Shown here one piece after another: positions 17,367 through 25,867 of a DNA stretch of 52,058 nucleotides (position 1 is its first letter; every line of letters starts with the position of its first letter). Under the pieces are notes generated by a model that did not search any database, was not told the DNA's origin, and saw only the letters and a list, made by a program, of their open reading frames with translations. Position numbers and translations under genes: made by a program. This DNA is from Nitrospinota bacterium (GTDB lineage Bacteria; UBA8248). The stretch spans positions 11,027-63,084 of the forward strand of contig JAPOYD010000179.1 of assembly GCA_026706735.1 (NCBI GenBank). Direction: 5' to 3'.

Positions 17367-17972
17367 TCAGGCGGCGGGAGCGGTTCGCTCGATGAGGGTT
17401 TTCAGGGCGGCCATGTTCTCTTCATGCCGTTTCTCATCCCGTTTCGCCGCCTCCTCGAAGGCCGCCATGCTCTCTTCATGGCGCTTGTCATCCTGCTTCG
17501 CGGCTTCTTCGAAGGCCGCCATAGCTTCTTCGTGCCGCTTATCATCCCGCTTCGAAGCCTCCGCGAAAGCCGCCATAGTTTCTTCGTGGCGCTTATCATC
17601 CTGCTTCGCGGCTTCTTCGAAGGCCGCCATAGCTTCTTCGTGACGTTTATCATCCCGCTTCGAAGCCTCTGCGAAAGCCGCCATAGTTTCTTCGTGGCGT
17701 TTATCGTCCCGCTTCGCCGCTTCAGCGATGGCCGCCATGCTCTCTTCGTGGCGCTTGTCGTCCCGCTTCGCGGCTTCAGCAATGGCCGCCATGTTCTCCT
17801 CGTGTTGCGCTTCGCGTGCTTCTTCCTGCGCCTCGAGTTGCCTGCTCCTCAACTCGTTCGCCTGCCGCATGGTGTTGAAGCCCATATAGATGAGCAGGCA
17901 CTGCAGCAAAACGCCCGCCGCCTGGACGAGCACGCCCCACATGATCCAGAACTGCGTCCCGTAACCCAGCAC
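17367..17972 (-). CDS. Membrane-anchored long coiled-coil protein with 18-residue repeats
   Basis: From the GTG at 17972 (GGGAGGG site 8 bases upstream) the protein has one membrane helix (MWGVLVQAAGVLLQCLLIYMG). A charged linker follows, and then a long coiled coil of eight 18-residue units of the form KRHEE-MAAF-EA-KRDD, ending LIERTAPAA. Units alternate in type, giving a higher-order 36-residue period. It is the longest member of the local paralogous family. The alternative ATG at 18023 adds a basic N-terminus. An oligomeric inner-membrane protein is inferred; function unknown. Confidence 0.75.
   Translation of the reverse strand: MLGYGTQFWIMWGVLVQAAGVLLQCLLIYMGFNTMRQANELRSRQLEAQEEAREAQHEENMAAIAEAAKRDDKRHEESMAAIAEAAKRDDKRHEETMAAFAEASKRDDKRHEEAMAAFEEAAKQDDKRHEETMAAFAEASKRDDKRHEEAMAAFEEAAKQDDKRHEESMAAFEEAAKRDEKRHEENMAALKTLIERTAPAA
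17433..17810 (-). repeat. 54-bp tandem repeat inside the coiled-coil gene
   Basis: Seven full 54-bp units plus a partial eighth encode the 18-residue coiled-coil repeat. Units alternate AEASKRDD and EEAAKQDD, so a 108-bp pair has itself been duplicated. This would allow copy-number change by slippage or recombination. Confidence 0.85.
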
Positions 17973-18286
17973 TCTCGCTTCCCTCCCGGTCTTTCTCGTG
18001 GAGTAGCGGGCATATCTTCCCATACCAAACGGGGCGTTTCAAATTCATCTTCCGTATGGTTTCATTCCCTCCGCCATCTTCTTCTCCTCCTCACCCCAGC
18101 CTCAAGCGGCGCGCGCATTTTCTCATGCAAGGCGAAGAGGTGCTCCCTACGCGCCCGCGATTTTTCTTTGAACCCTGCATTTCGGCTGATACAATTTCAT
18201 ACATATTCCCGAGAATCTCGGCATATTGTAGAGGCGACCCGCGCCCATATTGGCGCCTGAAACCTGCAACTTTTTGGAGTCGAAAC

Positions 18287-19108
18287 ATGAGAAGTTCTCC
18301 GGTGAAGAAATTTTTGCCAACCCTTTGCCTGATCTTCCTGTTCGCCTGGCTTCCGCCCGCCGAAGCTGGGGAAGGAAGCGACTGGGAGGTTCGCATCGGC
18401 GCAGGCGCGGAATATATTCCGAAGTATGAAGGATCGGATGAGATGAGATCGCGGGCGCTCCCTCTCGTGGATATCACCTGGAAGGACCTGGTGTTTCTGC
18501 ATTCGCGTGACGGTCTGGGCGTACACCTCTATAACGAGGGCGGCCTCACGGTCAGCGCCAGTGTGGAGTATGTGTTCGCCAGGGATGAATCGGACAGCGA
18601 CGACTTGAGAGGCATGGGCGATATCGATGAAACCGCCGCCGCCACCCTCATCGTGAAATATGACTTAGGCCTCCTTACGCCCTACGCCGGCGTTTCAAAA
18701 CACCTGGGAGGCACCGAGGGGACGCTGGTGAAGGCGGGGGTCGGGGGCATCGTTCCGCTTGCCCTGCTGGACGGAAGCCTGAAACCGCAAGCGGCGGGAG
18801 ATGACGGACCAACAGGGCCGGCCCTCAAGCTCGCCGCATCCATCACCTGGGCGGACGACACCTATATGGAAAACTACTTCGGCGTGAATCCGGCCCAATC
18901 TTCGGCCTCAGGTCACCCTCGATACAGCCCCGAGTCCGGATTCAAATCGGTGGACTTGGAAGCCGGCGTGATCTGGCTGTTCGCGGAAAACTGGGTGGTA
19001 ATTGCACAGGTCGGGTACTCACGATTGTCGGGCGACGCCACAGACAGTCCGATCGTCAAAGACGATGGCCGGTTCTCCGGCGGTTTGTTTCTCTCCTACG
19101 GTTTCTGA
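18287..19108 (+). CDS. MipA/OmpV-family outer-membrane protein
   Basis: 273 residues from the ATG at 18287 (GGAG 9 bases upstream), with a signal peptide (LPTLCLIFLFAWLPPAEA). The family pattern is clear: 'GAGAEYIPKYEGSDEMRSRALPLVDITWKD', alternating beta strands, and a C-terminal strand ending in aromatic Phe (FSGGLFLSYGF), typical of outer-membrane barrels. MipA in E. coli scaffolds murein synthesis/hydrolysis enzymes; OmpV is a porin-like antigen. The frame is open much further upstream, but there is no ribosome site there. Confidence 0.87.
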   Translation: MRSSPVKKFLPTLCLIFLFAWLPPAEAGEGSDWEVRIGAGAEYIPKYEGSDEMRSRALPLVDITWKDLVFLHSRDGLGVHLYNEGGLTVSASVEYVFARDESDSDDLRGMGDIDETAAATLIVKYDLGLLTPYAGVSKHLGGTEGTLVKAGVGGIVPLALLDGSLKPQAAGDDGPTGPALKLAASITWADDTYMENYFGVNPAQSSASGHPRYSPESGFKSVDLEAGVIWLFAENWVVIAQVGYSRLSGDATDSPIVKDDGRFSGGLFLSYGF

Positions 19109-19172
19109 ATCGTCAGGGTTGTTTTTCGAACCGGAGCGCCGCCGTTTCGTGGTGACGGGGCGGAAGGGTGTG

Positions 19173-19903
19173 CGGGGTTGTTGAAAATGCCCAATGCGGG
19201 AGGATTTGCGTTTGTTGTAGTGACAGCCCCTCCTCGGGGCTGTCCCACAAGTCGCGACCTTGGGCTGTTCACGAGAACAGCCCACTACGGTAGGCGGTGG
19301 TTCCTGCCTCTTCGGTCGGAACCGACTTCTCGGGACCCACGACGAATTTGGTTTTCGTTCGTCATTCCGGCGCACGCCGGAATCCAGTGCGGGTGATCCG
19401 CGAACCGCTCCTGCAGGATACCGGATTTAACCACTCCGGCATGACGGGCGGAGCCGCGCGCGGGCATCGCTCCCTCTCCCTCGATACGGCCCTGTGGGCC
19501 TACTTGGGATGATGAGGATTGTGTTCTCTTCGCCCTGAGCCGCCGCTGCGTTACCCTCACCCTGAGTAGCGGCGAAGCCGCGTATCGAAGGGTCTGTCCT
19601 GAACCCGTCGAAGGGCGCATTTCCCCGCATTTGCAGCGTGCGGGTTTCCGGCCGGATGGGCGAGAATTCCGCTTGGGAAAGTCAATTTCGAGTGAGGAGG
19701 GGCTGTTGAAAAAGCCTCCTGACAGGGTAAAGGCAACCCCCATGAAAGGGGAACCCCCCTTGACAAAAAAAAAAAAAAAACGAAGCCCCCTCTGCTCGGC
19801 GGGAACGCATCGCCTTTTTATACCCCCCTGTCAAGGGGGGTAGGGGGGGTGGTTTTCATGGCAGGGGGAGGACGAGCGAGGCGGGGTTTTTCAACAACCC
19901 CTC
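19173..19903. repeat. Nested intergenic repeat mosaic
   Basis: About 730 bp filled by repeat modules: GTTGTTGAAAATGCCC (19177-19192), GACAGCCCC..GGGGCTGTC (about 19222-19245), GTCATTCCGGCG..CGCCGGAATCC (19361-19385), CTCGATACGG..CTACTTGGGAT (about 19481-19510), CCTGAGTAGCGGCGAAGCCG (19561-19580), GGGCTGTTGAAAAAGCC (19700-19716), CCCCCCTTGACA plus an A16 run (19756-19781), CCCCCCTGTCAAGGGGGG (19823-19840), and GGTTTTTCAACAACCCC (19885-19901). No coding potential was recognised. Confidence 0.75.
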
Positions 19904-19952
19904 ATCAGTCGGAATTCAAGAGAAAAAATCAATAAAAAAGCAGAAACAATTG

Positions 19953-19991
19953 GATAAAATTAGATAAATTCACGGGGTTTTTTGATAAATT
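19953..19991 (+). repeat. GATAAATT phased repeat, copy 1
   Basis: Three direct octamers close to GATAAATT start at 19953, 19963 and 19984, that is at 10- and 21-bp steps, with CACGGGG between the second and third. The same arrangement occurs on the minus strand at 39700-39738 and in degraded form at 22095-22134. Confidence 0.7.
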
Positions 19992-20073
19992 AGATTCATC
20001 GAATATTTCAAGCCGTTTTCATCGGCGGAAAATTCCATGTAACATATTGAAATTATTTAAGATAACCATTTTT

Positions 20074-20260
20074 CCGCTACCCAGCGAGTCGTCGACCTCA
20101 TGGCAATGGCTCAGATAGTGATGGGCGACTCCGCCCAAGTCGTCGATGGCCTGAAAATCACCGTCGCTTCGCGGGTTGTAGATGAGGGCGTTGCCACCCG
20201 GAAGACGGAGCAGGTAGGCGTGGACGCTCAGCGTGGAGAATTCTTCTGTTGCGTCGTTTG
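20074..20260 (-). pseudogene. Fragment of a metallo-beta-lactamase-fold protein
   Basis: The minus strand reads SVHAYLLRLPGGNALIYNPR, then DLGGVAHHYLSHCHEVDDSL, in one frame without a usable start. This resembles the N-terminal strands and metal-motif region (SHCHEVDD in place of THxHxDH) of an MBL-fold hydrolase. Both ends are lost in non-coding DNA. It is a remnant only. Confidence 0.6.
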
Positions 20261-20496
20261 CTACAGGTCGGGGTATAGCTGTTTCATGTCCGCATCGTCC
20301 TTTTCACGATGCCGCAATAAATCGGTTGCCTCGCCGGGCAGGCGACCTCATGGCGCAGACCCTGTGGCGCGGGTAAGGGTCCGCATTTCGTCGCTCATTC
20401 TGCCCTCGGGTCACCATCCCGTTCGGGTCGACGCACGGCCCACACTCCTAAAACACCGCTACCCAACGGATCCGGCATGGAATCGTTCGGCGGCGG

Positions 20497-20925
20497 TCAG
20501 GCTTCGAGCGACTGCTTTCGGGCCACGAATTCTTCTATCGTTCCGCCTTTGGCGGGGCCGTCGAAAAAGATGTTGGGACTTTCGAACATCGACAGTATCA
20601 ACGCGCCGTTGGGCGATGTCGCGACATGGCGGCTGCCAGCCGGCCGCCAGACATATTGGCCCGGCCCGCAGACGCCTTCATGGTCCTCGAGCGAGCCCTC
20701 CAGGATATAGCTCTGTTCCAGTCCGGTATGCTCGTGATCGGGAATCGTGGCGCCCGGCTCCATCTTCGCCAGCATGGTCAGGACTCCACCGTTCTCGTCC
20801 TGCAGGAGAACCTTGACCGAGACGCCCTCGAGCGGCGATGGCCGCCATTCCAGGGAGTCGACGTCGACATAGCGCGACGCGAGCTTGTCGATACCGTCAT
20901 GGGCATCGGTGTTCGGTGTTTGCAT
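20497..20925 (-). CDS. ChrR-like cupin-domain protein
   Basis: 142 residues from the ATG at 20925, which has GGGAGG 9 bases upstream; the longer frame to 20994 lacks a ribosome site. The cupin pattern is PGATIPDHEHTGLEQSYIL then DHEGVCGPGQYVWRPAGSRH, with His/Glu metal ligands matching the C-terminal cupin of the anti-sigma factor ChrR. The zinc-binding anti-sigma domain of ChrR is absent, so it is not expected to bind a sigma factor. It is isolated in a debris-rich region but appears intact. Confidence 0.83.
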   Translation of the reverse strand: MQTPNTDAHDGIDKLASRYVDVDSLEWRPSPLEGVSVKVLLQDENGGVLTMLAKMEPGATIPDHEHTGLEQSYILEGSLEDHEGVCGPGQYVWRPAGSRHVATSPNGALILSMFESPNIFFDGPAKGGTIEEFVARKQSLEA

Positions 20926-21493
20926 GACCTTTCCTCCCAAATGGTCCCGCCGATATCTTCGATATCGGCAGCGGAACATGTCAACGAACGCCATGTGCTG
21001 GTTGAAGCATTTACGGGTCGGAATCCCTGAAACGACCCGGGGACCCGTCCATTTCTATCCCTTACACTTTTTCACTTTGCTGAATCTGCCTTTATTCGTG
21101 ATCCGCGTCAAGCAGGTTTATCCTTCCAGATAAAATCGCGGGATCATCAAAAAGTGGGCACCTTCTCAAATTCATCTCCTCTAATGAACTCATCCATCAA
21201 AAAATCAAGAAGGGACCGTCAAATGCTGGAGTGATTATTGGTGCGAGTTTCCTGACCCTTGGAGTCAGACTCGGCTCTGCCGTATGGGCTGAATTGAAGA
21301 AGGGAGCGGCACATCCTTCTGGAATTGGGTTGCGGACAATCTGTTATTCAGCAAAGAGGAGATGCGCCACCCATGGGCAACGATCCGATTTTTTCTTTTC
21401 CGGGTAGGTCTTTCGTGAAGCGTGCAGCGACTTGGAACGCGAGGGCACACACCGGACCGGTAGCGCGGTGGTGCGGACTGCTGTTTTTACCCG
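20926..21493. other. Gap without recognisable gene
   Basis: No frame here has both a ribosome site and recognisable similarity. The right part may contain further decayed transposase sequence, but I cannot align it by eye. Confidence 0.4.
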
Positions 21494-21805
21494 GAGGTAC
21501 TGCCGCCGTATCTGAGGAAGTCAAGCGGCTCGATGAGTTGATTCTCGGACTGTATCTGAGGGGGCTCGACAAATTACTTCAAAAAGGCGCTCACAGCGTT
21601 GTTCGGTGAGTGGATGAAAGAGCTCTCGCCGGCTACGGTCGCTCGGCTCGAGCGCGGCCGGGAAGCCGGGTATGCCCGTTAGCGGACCCGAGGCCGGCAT
21701 GGGCGCGAGTTCGTGTGCCTGTGGGTCGATGGCATCTAAGCGAACGTGCGTGCCGAAGTGCGGCGCTGCATCCTTGTCGTGATTCGCTGCGACGTGCACG
21801 GACGA
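21494..21805 (+). pseudogene. Decayed IS256/mutator-type transposase
   Basis: Pieces of an IS256-family transposase appear in shifting frames: EVLPPYLRKS, then EEVKRLDELILGLYLRGL after a frameshift, then FKKALTALFGEWMKELSPAT and VARLERG after another shift, then REFVCLWVDGI, ANVRAEVRRCILVVI and DVHG. Two in-frame stops (TAG after AGYAR, TAA after WVDGI) interrupt it. The Asp of LWVDG is a family catalytic position. No terminal inverted repeats were identified, and the C-terminal half is missing. Confidence 0.75.
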
Positions 21806-22094
21806 ATGCGCTTCCTCGCGACCGAATCAGGCGATATCAACCAAGTGCATTTGCCCGCAGTTGCGGGTCGGTCGAAACCCCCACGCGCGCCTAGAATACA
21901 CCACGGGCGGCGACGCGAGAAAGGGCTCGATTTGGACGGCCATTCAGAGTGCAAACAAAGACAGGCTCGGTAGATATTGCCTGCCCCCTCGTTTCCGAAT
22001 CGGGAAGAACAATGAAACGACACGGCTTCTACAGAGCCTGCCCGCATCGCACCGAACGCCTCTCACAGCTCGTTTAACAATTTCTGAAAATATC

Positions 22095-22134
22095 TATAAA
22101 TATAGCTAAATTCACGGGGTTTTTCCGTAGATTT
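22095..22134 (+). repeat. GATAAATT phased repeat, degenerate copy 2
   Basis: TATAAATA, GCTAAATT and GTAGATTT stand about 10 and 22 bp apart around a conserved TTCACGGGGTTTTT core. The element lies about 100 bp upstream of the VOC gene at 22236 and may act on it. It matches copies at 19953 and 39700. Confidence 0.55.
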
Positions 22135-22235
22135 CCGATAAAAAAATCGTTCGATATGCCATAATTGCGTCTGGAAAACCGGCGGATAGAGGGGGGAGTA
22201 CGTTCCCGAACCGATGGCGCAAGAGGAGGCGCGAG

Positions 22236-22679
22236 ATGGGTCTTTTGAGCATCAACCATACGAGTTTCACGGTGTCCGACGCTTTGGCGATTGCCGGGTG
22301 GTACTGCGAAACCCTTGATTTTACGATACTTTCGGACGAGACGCGGCCCCGGGACTACAGCGAGAAAGTGACGGGTATCGCAGGCGCGGATCTACGCATC
22401 GTCTACATCCGGGGCGGGGAATACAACATCGAGCTGGTCGAATACGTCGGCGCGCCGGGCGTGAAGATAGACACGGCCACGAACAACGTGGGCAGCGCGC
22501 ACATCGCCTATAACGTCAATGATCTCAATGGGATGTACGAAGCCTTGGCGCCCAGGGGGGTCAGGTTCGTCTCGCCGCCCGTGCCCGTCACGCAAGGCCC
22601 CAACACGGGCGGCTTCGTGGTTTATCTCGAGGATCCGGACGGCAACACGCTCGAACTCATCGAGAGGCCGAGCGATTAA
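22236..22679 (+). CDS. VOC-superfamily (glyoxalase-like) protein
   Basis: 147 residues with the bleomycin-resistance/glyoxalase fold: INHTSFTVSDALAIAGWYC, GSAHIAYNVNDL, and VVYLEDPDGNTLELIERP, giving His-His-Glu metal ligands. A GAGGAGG site precedes the ATG. It converges with the UPF0173 hydrolase gene, 11 bp apart. Lyase, epimerase or dioxygenase activity cannot be chosen from sequence. Confidence 0.85.
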   Translation: MGLLSINHTSFTVSDALAIAGWYCETLDFTILSDETRPRDYSEKVTGIAGADLRIVYIRGGEYNIELVEYVGAPGVKIDTATNNVGSAHIAYNVNDLNGMYEALAPRGVRFVSPPVPVTQGPNTGGFVVYLEDPDGNTLELIERPSD

Positions 22680-22690
22680 GTCAAGCTAAA

Positions 22691-23398
22691 TCAGAGTGTT
22701 ACGATCTCCCCCGGCTTCAGGACGATGATTTCCGTATCGAGGCCGCGCTTGCGCACCTCCTCGATGAACGCCTCGGGCGTTCCCGTGAGGTGGGGCAGGC
22801 TCGAATGGTGGATGGGCACGACGCGCTTCGCTTCGAGCAGCTCACATGCCAGCGCCGCCTGCCGCGCGCCCATGGTGGCCCTGTCTCCAATGGGCAGGCA
22901 GCACAGATCGGGCGCATAGAGTTCGGCGATGAGCCGCATGTCGCCGAAAACGGCCGTATCTCCCGCATGATACAGGCGTTTTCCGTCTTCAAAGGTGAGA
23001 ATCAGACCGCAGGGCTCGCCCGTATACTTGAGTTCCGGCCCGTAGGCGCCCCCGTGAAAAGCGTGGGTGAGCGTGAGCTGGACGCCGCCGAAATCGACCG
23101 TGCCGTCTTTTCCCATGGCTGTGGCGTGGGCGCCCAAATCGTATTCGGCGCCTATGGTGCGGATCAAGTCCATGTGGCCCGCCACGGGGCATGGATTCGC
23201 CTCGAAGATGGGGATCACGTCCGCCGTATGGTCGAAATGGCCGTGCGTCAGGCAGATCAAGTCCGCCTTTTGCGGGGTCTTGAGTTCAGGAGGGCAGACG
23301 GGGTTCTTCTCGAGCCAGGGGTCGATATAGATGTTCTTGCCGCCGTCCGTTTTGACCAGAAACGTCGATTGTCCGTGAAATATCAGCCTAGCGCCCAT
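22691..23398 (-). CDS. UPF0173-type metal-dependent hydrolase
   Basis: 235 residues of the metallo-beta-lactamase fold in the UPF0173 form: an N-terminal 'FHGQSTFLVKTDGG', the metal site THGHFDH (51-57), the AGHMDL block, AFHGGAYG, LYHAGDTAVFGDM, and a C-terminal 'VVPIHH'. Length is normal for the family. These proteins are probable hydrolases with unknown substrates. It lies 43 bp downstream of the alpha/beta hydrolase gene on the same strand. Confidence 0.88.
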   Translation of the reverse strand: MGARLIFHGQSTFLVKTDGGKNIYIDPWLEKNPVCPPELKTPQKADLICLTHGHFDHTADVIPIFEANPCPVAGHMDLIRTIGAEYDLGAHATAMGKDGTVDFGGVQLTLTHAFHGGAYGPELKYTGEPCGLILTFEDGKRLYHAGDTAVFGDMRLIAELYAPDLCCLPIGDRATMGARQAALACELLEAKRVVPIHHSSLPHLTGTPEAFIEEVRKRGLDTEIIVLKPGEIVTL

Positions 23399-23441
23399 GT
23401 CTCCGCACTGCCTCCTAAGTGTTTGATTTGTTGAGGAAATT

Positions 23442-24332
23442 CTATAAATGCTCCCGGAACCAGGCCGTCGTTTCCTTCAAGGCCATATCGAAGAGTGCCG
23501 GGTTGTTCACCTGATAGACGTCGTTGTGGCGTCCCTTGGGAAGCATGACGATCTTTTTCGGTTCGCCGCAAGCCGCGTAGCAGGCGTGCGCTTCGGACGG
23601 AGGAACCATGACGTCCTCTTCTCCGTAGATGAACAGGACGGGCCGGGGCGAGATTTTCCCGACCACCCATTCGGGCCGATAGCGGAAACACGCCTCCACG
23701 CTTTCGAGGTCGAGTTCGAGCACTTCCTCGGAGCCGTGTTCCTCCAGCGTCATCGGGGGTTTGGGGTTGTCCGGATCGTCGCTGTAGATATCGTGGCGGA
23801 TAATCGTTTCCCGCTCATTGGTGGTGACGCGCTGTCGGGCGGCTTCCCGGATACGGGACTTGAAGGCGAGCCATTCATAGGGTCTCCTCAATGTTTTCAG
23901 CCAGCGCTCGCCGTCGTGCACTCCCACGGCGGAAACGGTCGCCTTCACGCGCTCATCGAACGCCGCGGCCCAAATGGCGTGCGCGCCGCCAAAGCTCGTG
24001 CCATACAGGCCGATTCGCTCGGGGTCAACGCCTTCCACGGTTTGCAGGTAAGTGATTCCGTCGTAGGTGTCCTGGGCCTGCTCCAGCGGGCGGTGACGTC
24101 CGCGAACGCCCTCGCTGACGCCGTAGCCGCGATAATCGGGCGCTAGGGTGAAAAACCCCGCTTTGCTCAAATGGATGGGCATATCGATTGTGGCCAGATT
24201 CTTTCGTCCGCTGTATCCCGTGACGCAGACAATTCCAGGCCGGGGCGGATCGCCTGGTCGCCAGTCGTCGGGACGATACAGATGAGCGGCGATTTTGAGG
24301 CCGTCACTGAAATAAGCGATATCTTCGTGCAT
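23442..24332 (-). CDS. Alpha/beta hydrolase (dienelactone hydrolase/acyl-peptidase-like)
   Basis: 296 residues. The nucleophile elbow GTSFGG (Ser113) follows strand 5, an oxyanion-hole 'VTGYSG' lies near residue 40, a late Asp in FIYGEEDVMVPP fits the acid, and His in LPKGRHNDVY fits the base. The subgroup resembles DLH-like esterases and AF_1763-type hydrolases; the substrate is open. It is probably cotranscribed with the UPF0173 gene. GC content begins to fall just upstream of this gene. Confidence 0.87.
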   Translation of the reverse strand: MHEDIAYFSDGLKIAAHLYRPDDWRPGDPPRPGIVCVTGYSGRKNLATIDMPIHLSKAGFFTLAPDYRGYGVSEGVRGRHRPLEQAQDTYDGITYLQTVEGVDPERIGLYGTSFGGAHAIWAAAFDERVKATVSAVGVHDGERWLKTLRRPYEWLAFKSRIREAARQRVTTNERETIIRHDIYSDDPDNPKPPMTLEEHGSEEVLELDLESVEACFRYRPEWVVGKISPRPVLFIYGEEDVMVPPSEAHACYAACGEPKKIVMLPKGRHNDVYQVNNPALFDMALKETTAWFREHL

Positions 24333-24541
24333 TTCCCTTTCCTTTTTGAAGCATTCAATTATAGTTTATCGGAGAATACAGGGTTTTTGACACAAAGAGC
24401 CACTGCTGATAGGGGTAGGGAGGCATGCAATACACGGCTTTTTGAAGTTTCTGGGAAACCGGAAGTCTTACAAGAGCAGCATAAAAATTTTATCAATTGG
24501 TTCTTAATATCGTAGCGTGGAGAGGAGATGCTTACAAAATA

Positions 24542-25867
24542 ATGTCTCGTCAAAAAGTCTTCATCATTCTCGCCGTTCTGGTTCTTGTAGTAGGCATAGG
24601 TATCACCAATTGGCTGATCGAGAATCGACCGGAACCCGAGACAGCAACTCCTCCGGCACCTCGCAGATTTGTCAGGACCATGCTCTTGAAAAAACAGGAC
24701 AAAACCTTCTGGATCAAAGGATTCGGAACCGTGCGGCCCAAGACGGAGCTTTCGGTTGTGCCTGAAGTTTCAGGGAAAGTGGTCGAGCGTTCGGCTGGGT
24801 TCAGGACCGGCGGCTTCATCAAGAAAGGGGATGTGCTTTTCCAAATCGACCCTGCGGATTACAAACTCGCCATCGAGCGGCGCAAGGCGGAAATCGCGCA
24901 ACTCAGAGCCGACATCGCCCGTTTGAGGCAGGAGGAAAAGAACCACCAGGCCGATCTGGACATCGCCGAGCGTCATATAGAATTGGTTCGCCAGGAAATG
25001 CAACGCAACAGAAGATTGAGAAGGCAAGGCGTGATCTCTTCTGGTCAATATGATCAGTCTCAACAGAATTTTCTGAGGCAGGAAAGAACAGTTCAGTCCA
25101 TTAAAAATGTTTTATCGCTCTTGCCCGTTCAGTTAAGTCAGAAACGCGCCTCGTTGGATGCGAACCGCTCGGAACTCAAAAGAGCGTTTCTGCAATTGTC
25201 TCGCACTAAAATCGTGGCTCCTTTCGATGCGCGGGTGCGAGAGACGAGTCTGGACACGGGCGATTTCGCGGCTGCGGGGAAATCCGTGGGGATGATTTAT
25301 GACGTATCGGTGCTGGAGGTTCCGGTTTCCCTGCCAGTGGAGGATGCGCGCTGGGTATTTCGCCGTAATCAGGGGGCGGCGTTTCCGCGAAGCCAGGAGG
25401 AGGTGAAGCCGTTTTTACCCACGGCCCGTGTATCGTGGAGTCAATTTGGAGAGAAGGTCGAATGGCGAGGGCGGGTGTCGTTGGTCGATTCTGGTCTGGA
25501 TGAATCCACGCGCGCGCTCACGCTGGTGGTGGAAATTCCTGAACCCATGAAGAACTGGGTGCCCGGGGAGCATCCTCCCCTTTTCGTGGGAATGTTCGTG
25601 GAAGTGAAAATAAAAGGAATCACGATGCCTGACGTGTTTGTTATTCCGCGCGCCGCATTGCGAGAACGGGATCATATTTATTTGTTGGACGAGGGGAAAC
25701 TCAGAATCCAGAAAGTGGAAGTCATTCGGAAAGATCAGGATGGCGTCATAATCAAAAATGGATTGGGTGAAAATGCCCGCATCATTCTTTCCGCGGTCCC
25801 CGACCCCGTTTCCGGCATGAGACTCAATGATCAAAACGGGATTGTCGATGGGGCTTCCGCGCAATGA
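24542..25867 (+). CDS. RND efflux periplasmic adaptor (membrane fusion protein)
   Basis: 441 residues from the ATG at 24542. There is an N-terminal membrane anchor (VFIILAVLVLVVGIGITNWL), a lipoyl/barrel-sandwich half (ELSVVPEVSGKV...KKGDVLFQIDP), a long alpha-hairpin coiled coil (about residues 105-220), and a second lipoyl half ending SRTKIVAPFDARV. A beta-barrel and membrane-proximal domain complete it. It bridges the inner-membrane pump to an outer-membrane channel. Its stop overlaps the pump gene start by ATGA. No TolC-like gene is in the window. Confidence 0.92.
   Translation: MSRQKVFIILAVLVLVVGIGITNWLIENRPEPETATPPAPRRFVRTMLLKKQDKTFWIKGFGTVRPKTELSVVPEVSGKVVERSAGFRTGGFIKKGDVLFQIDPADYKLAIERRKAEIAQLRADIARLRQEEKNHQADLDIAERHIELVRQEMQRNRRLRRQGVISSGQYDQSQQNFLRQERTVQSIKNVLSLLPVQLSQKRASLDANRSELKRAFLQLSRTKIVAPFDARVRETSLDTGDFAAAGKSVGMIYDVSVLEVPVSLPVEDARWVFRRNQGAAFPRSQEEVKPFLPTARVSWSQFGEKVEWRGRVSLVDSGLDESTRALTLVVEIPEPMKNWVPGEHPPLFVGMFVEVKIKGITMPDVFVIPRAALRERDHIYLLDEGKLRIQKVEVIRKDQDGVIIKNGLGENARIILSAVPDPVSGMRLNDQNGIVDGASAQ

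Noticed and set aside
17433..17810. CRISPR-like regular repeats
   Set aside because: The 54-bp repeats have no spacers, are in frame and encode a coiled coil.
20100..20816. 238-codon plus-strand frame
   Set aside because: It is antisense to the cupin gene and the MBL fragment, with no ribosome site and no recognisable domain.
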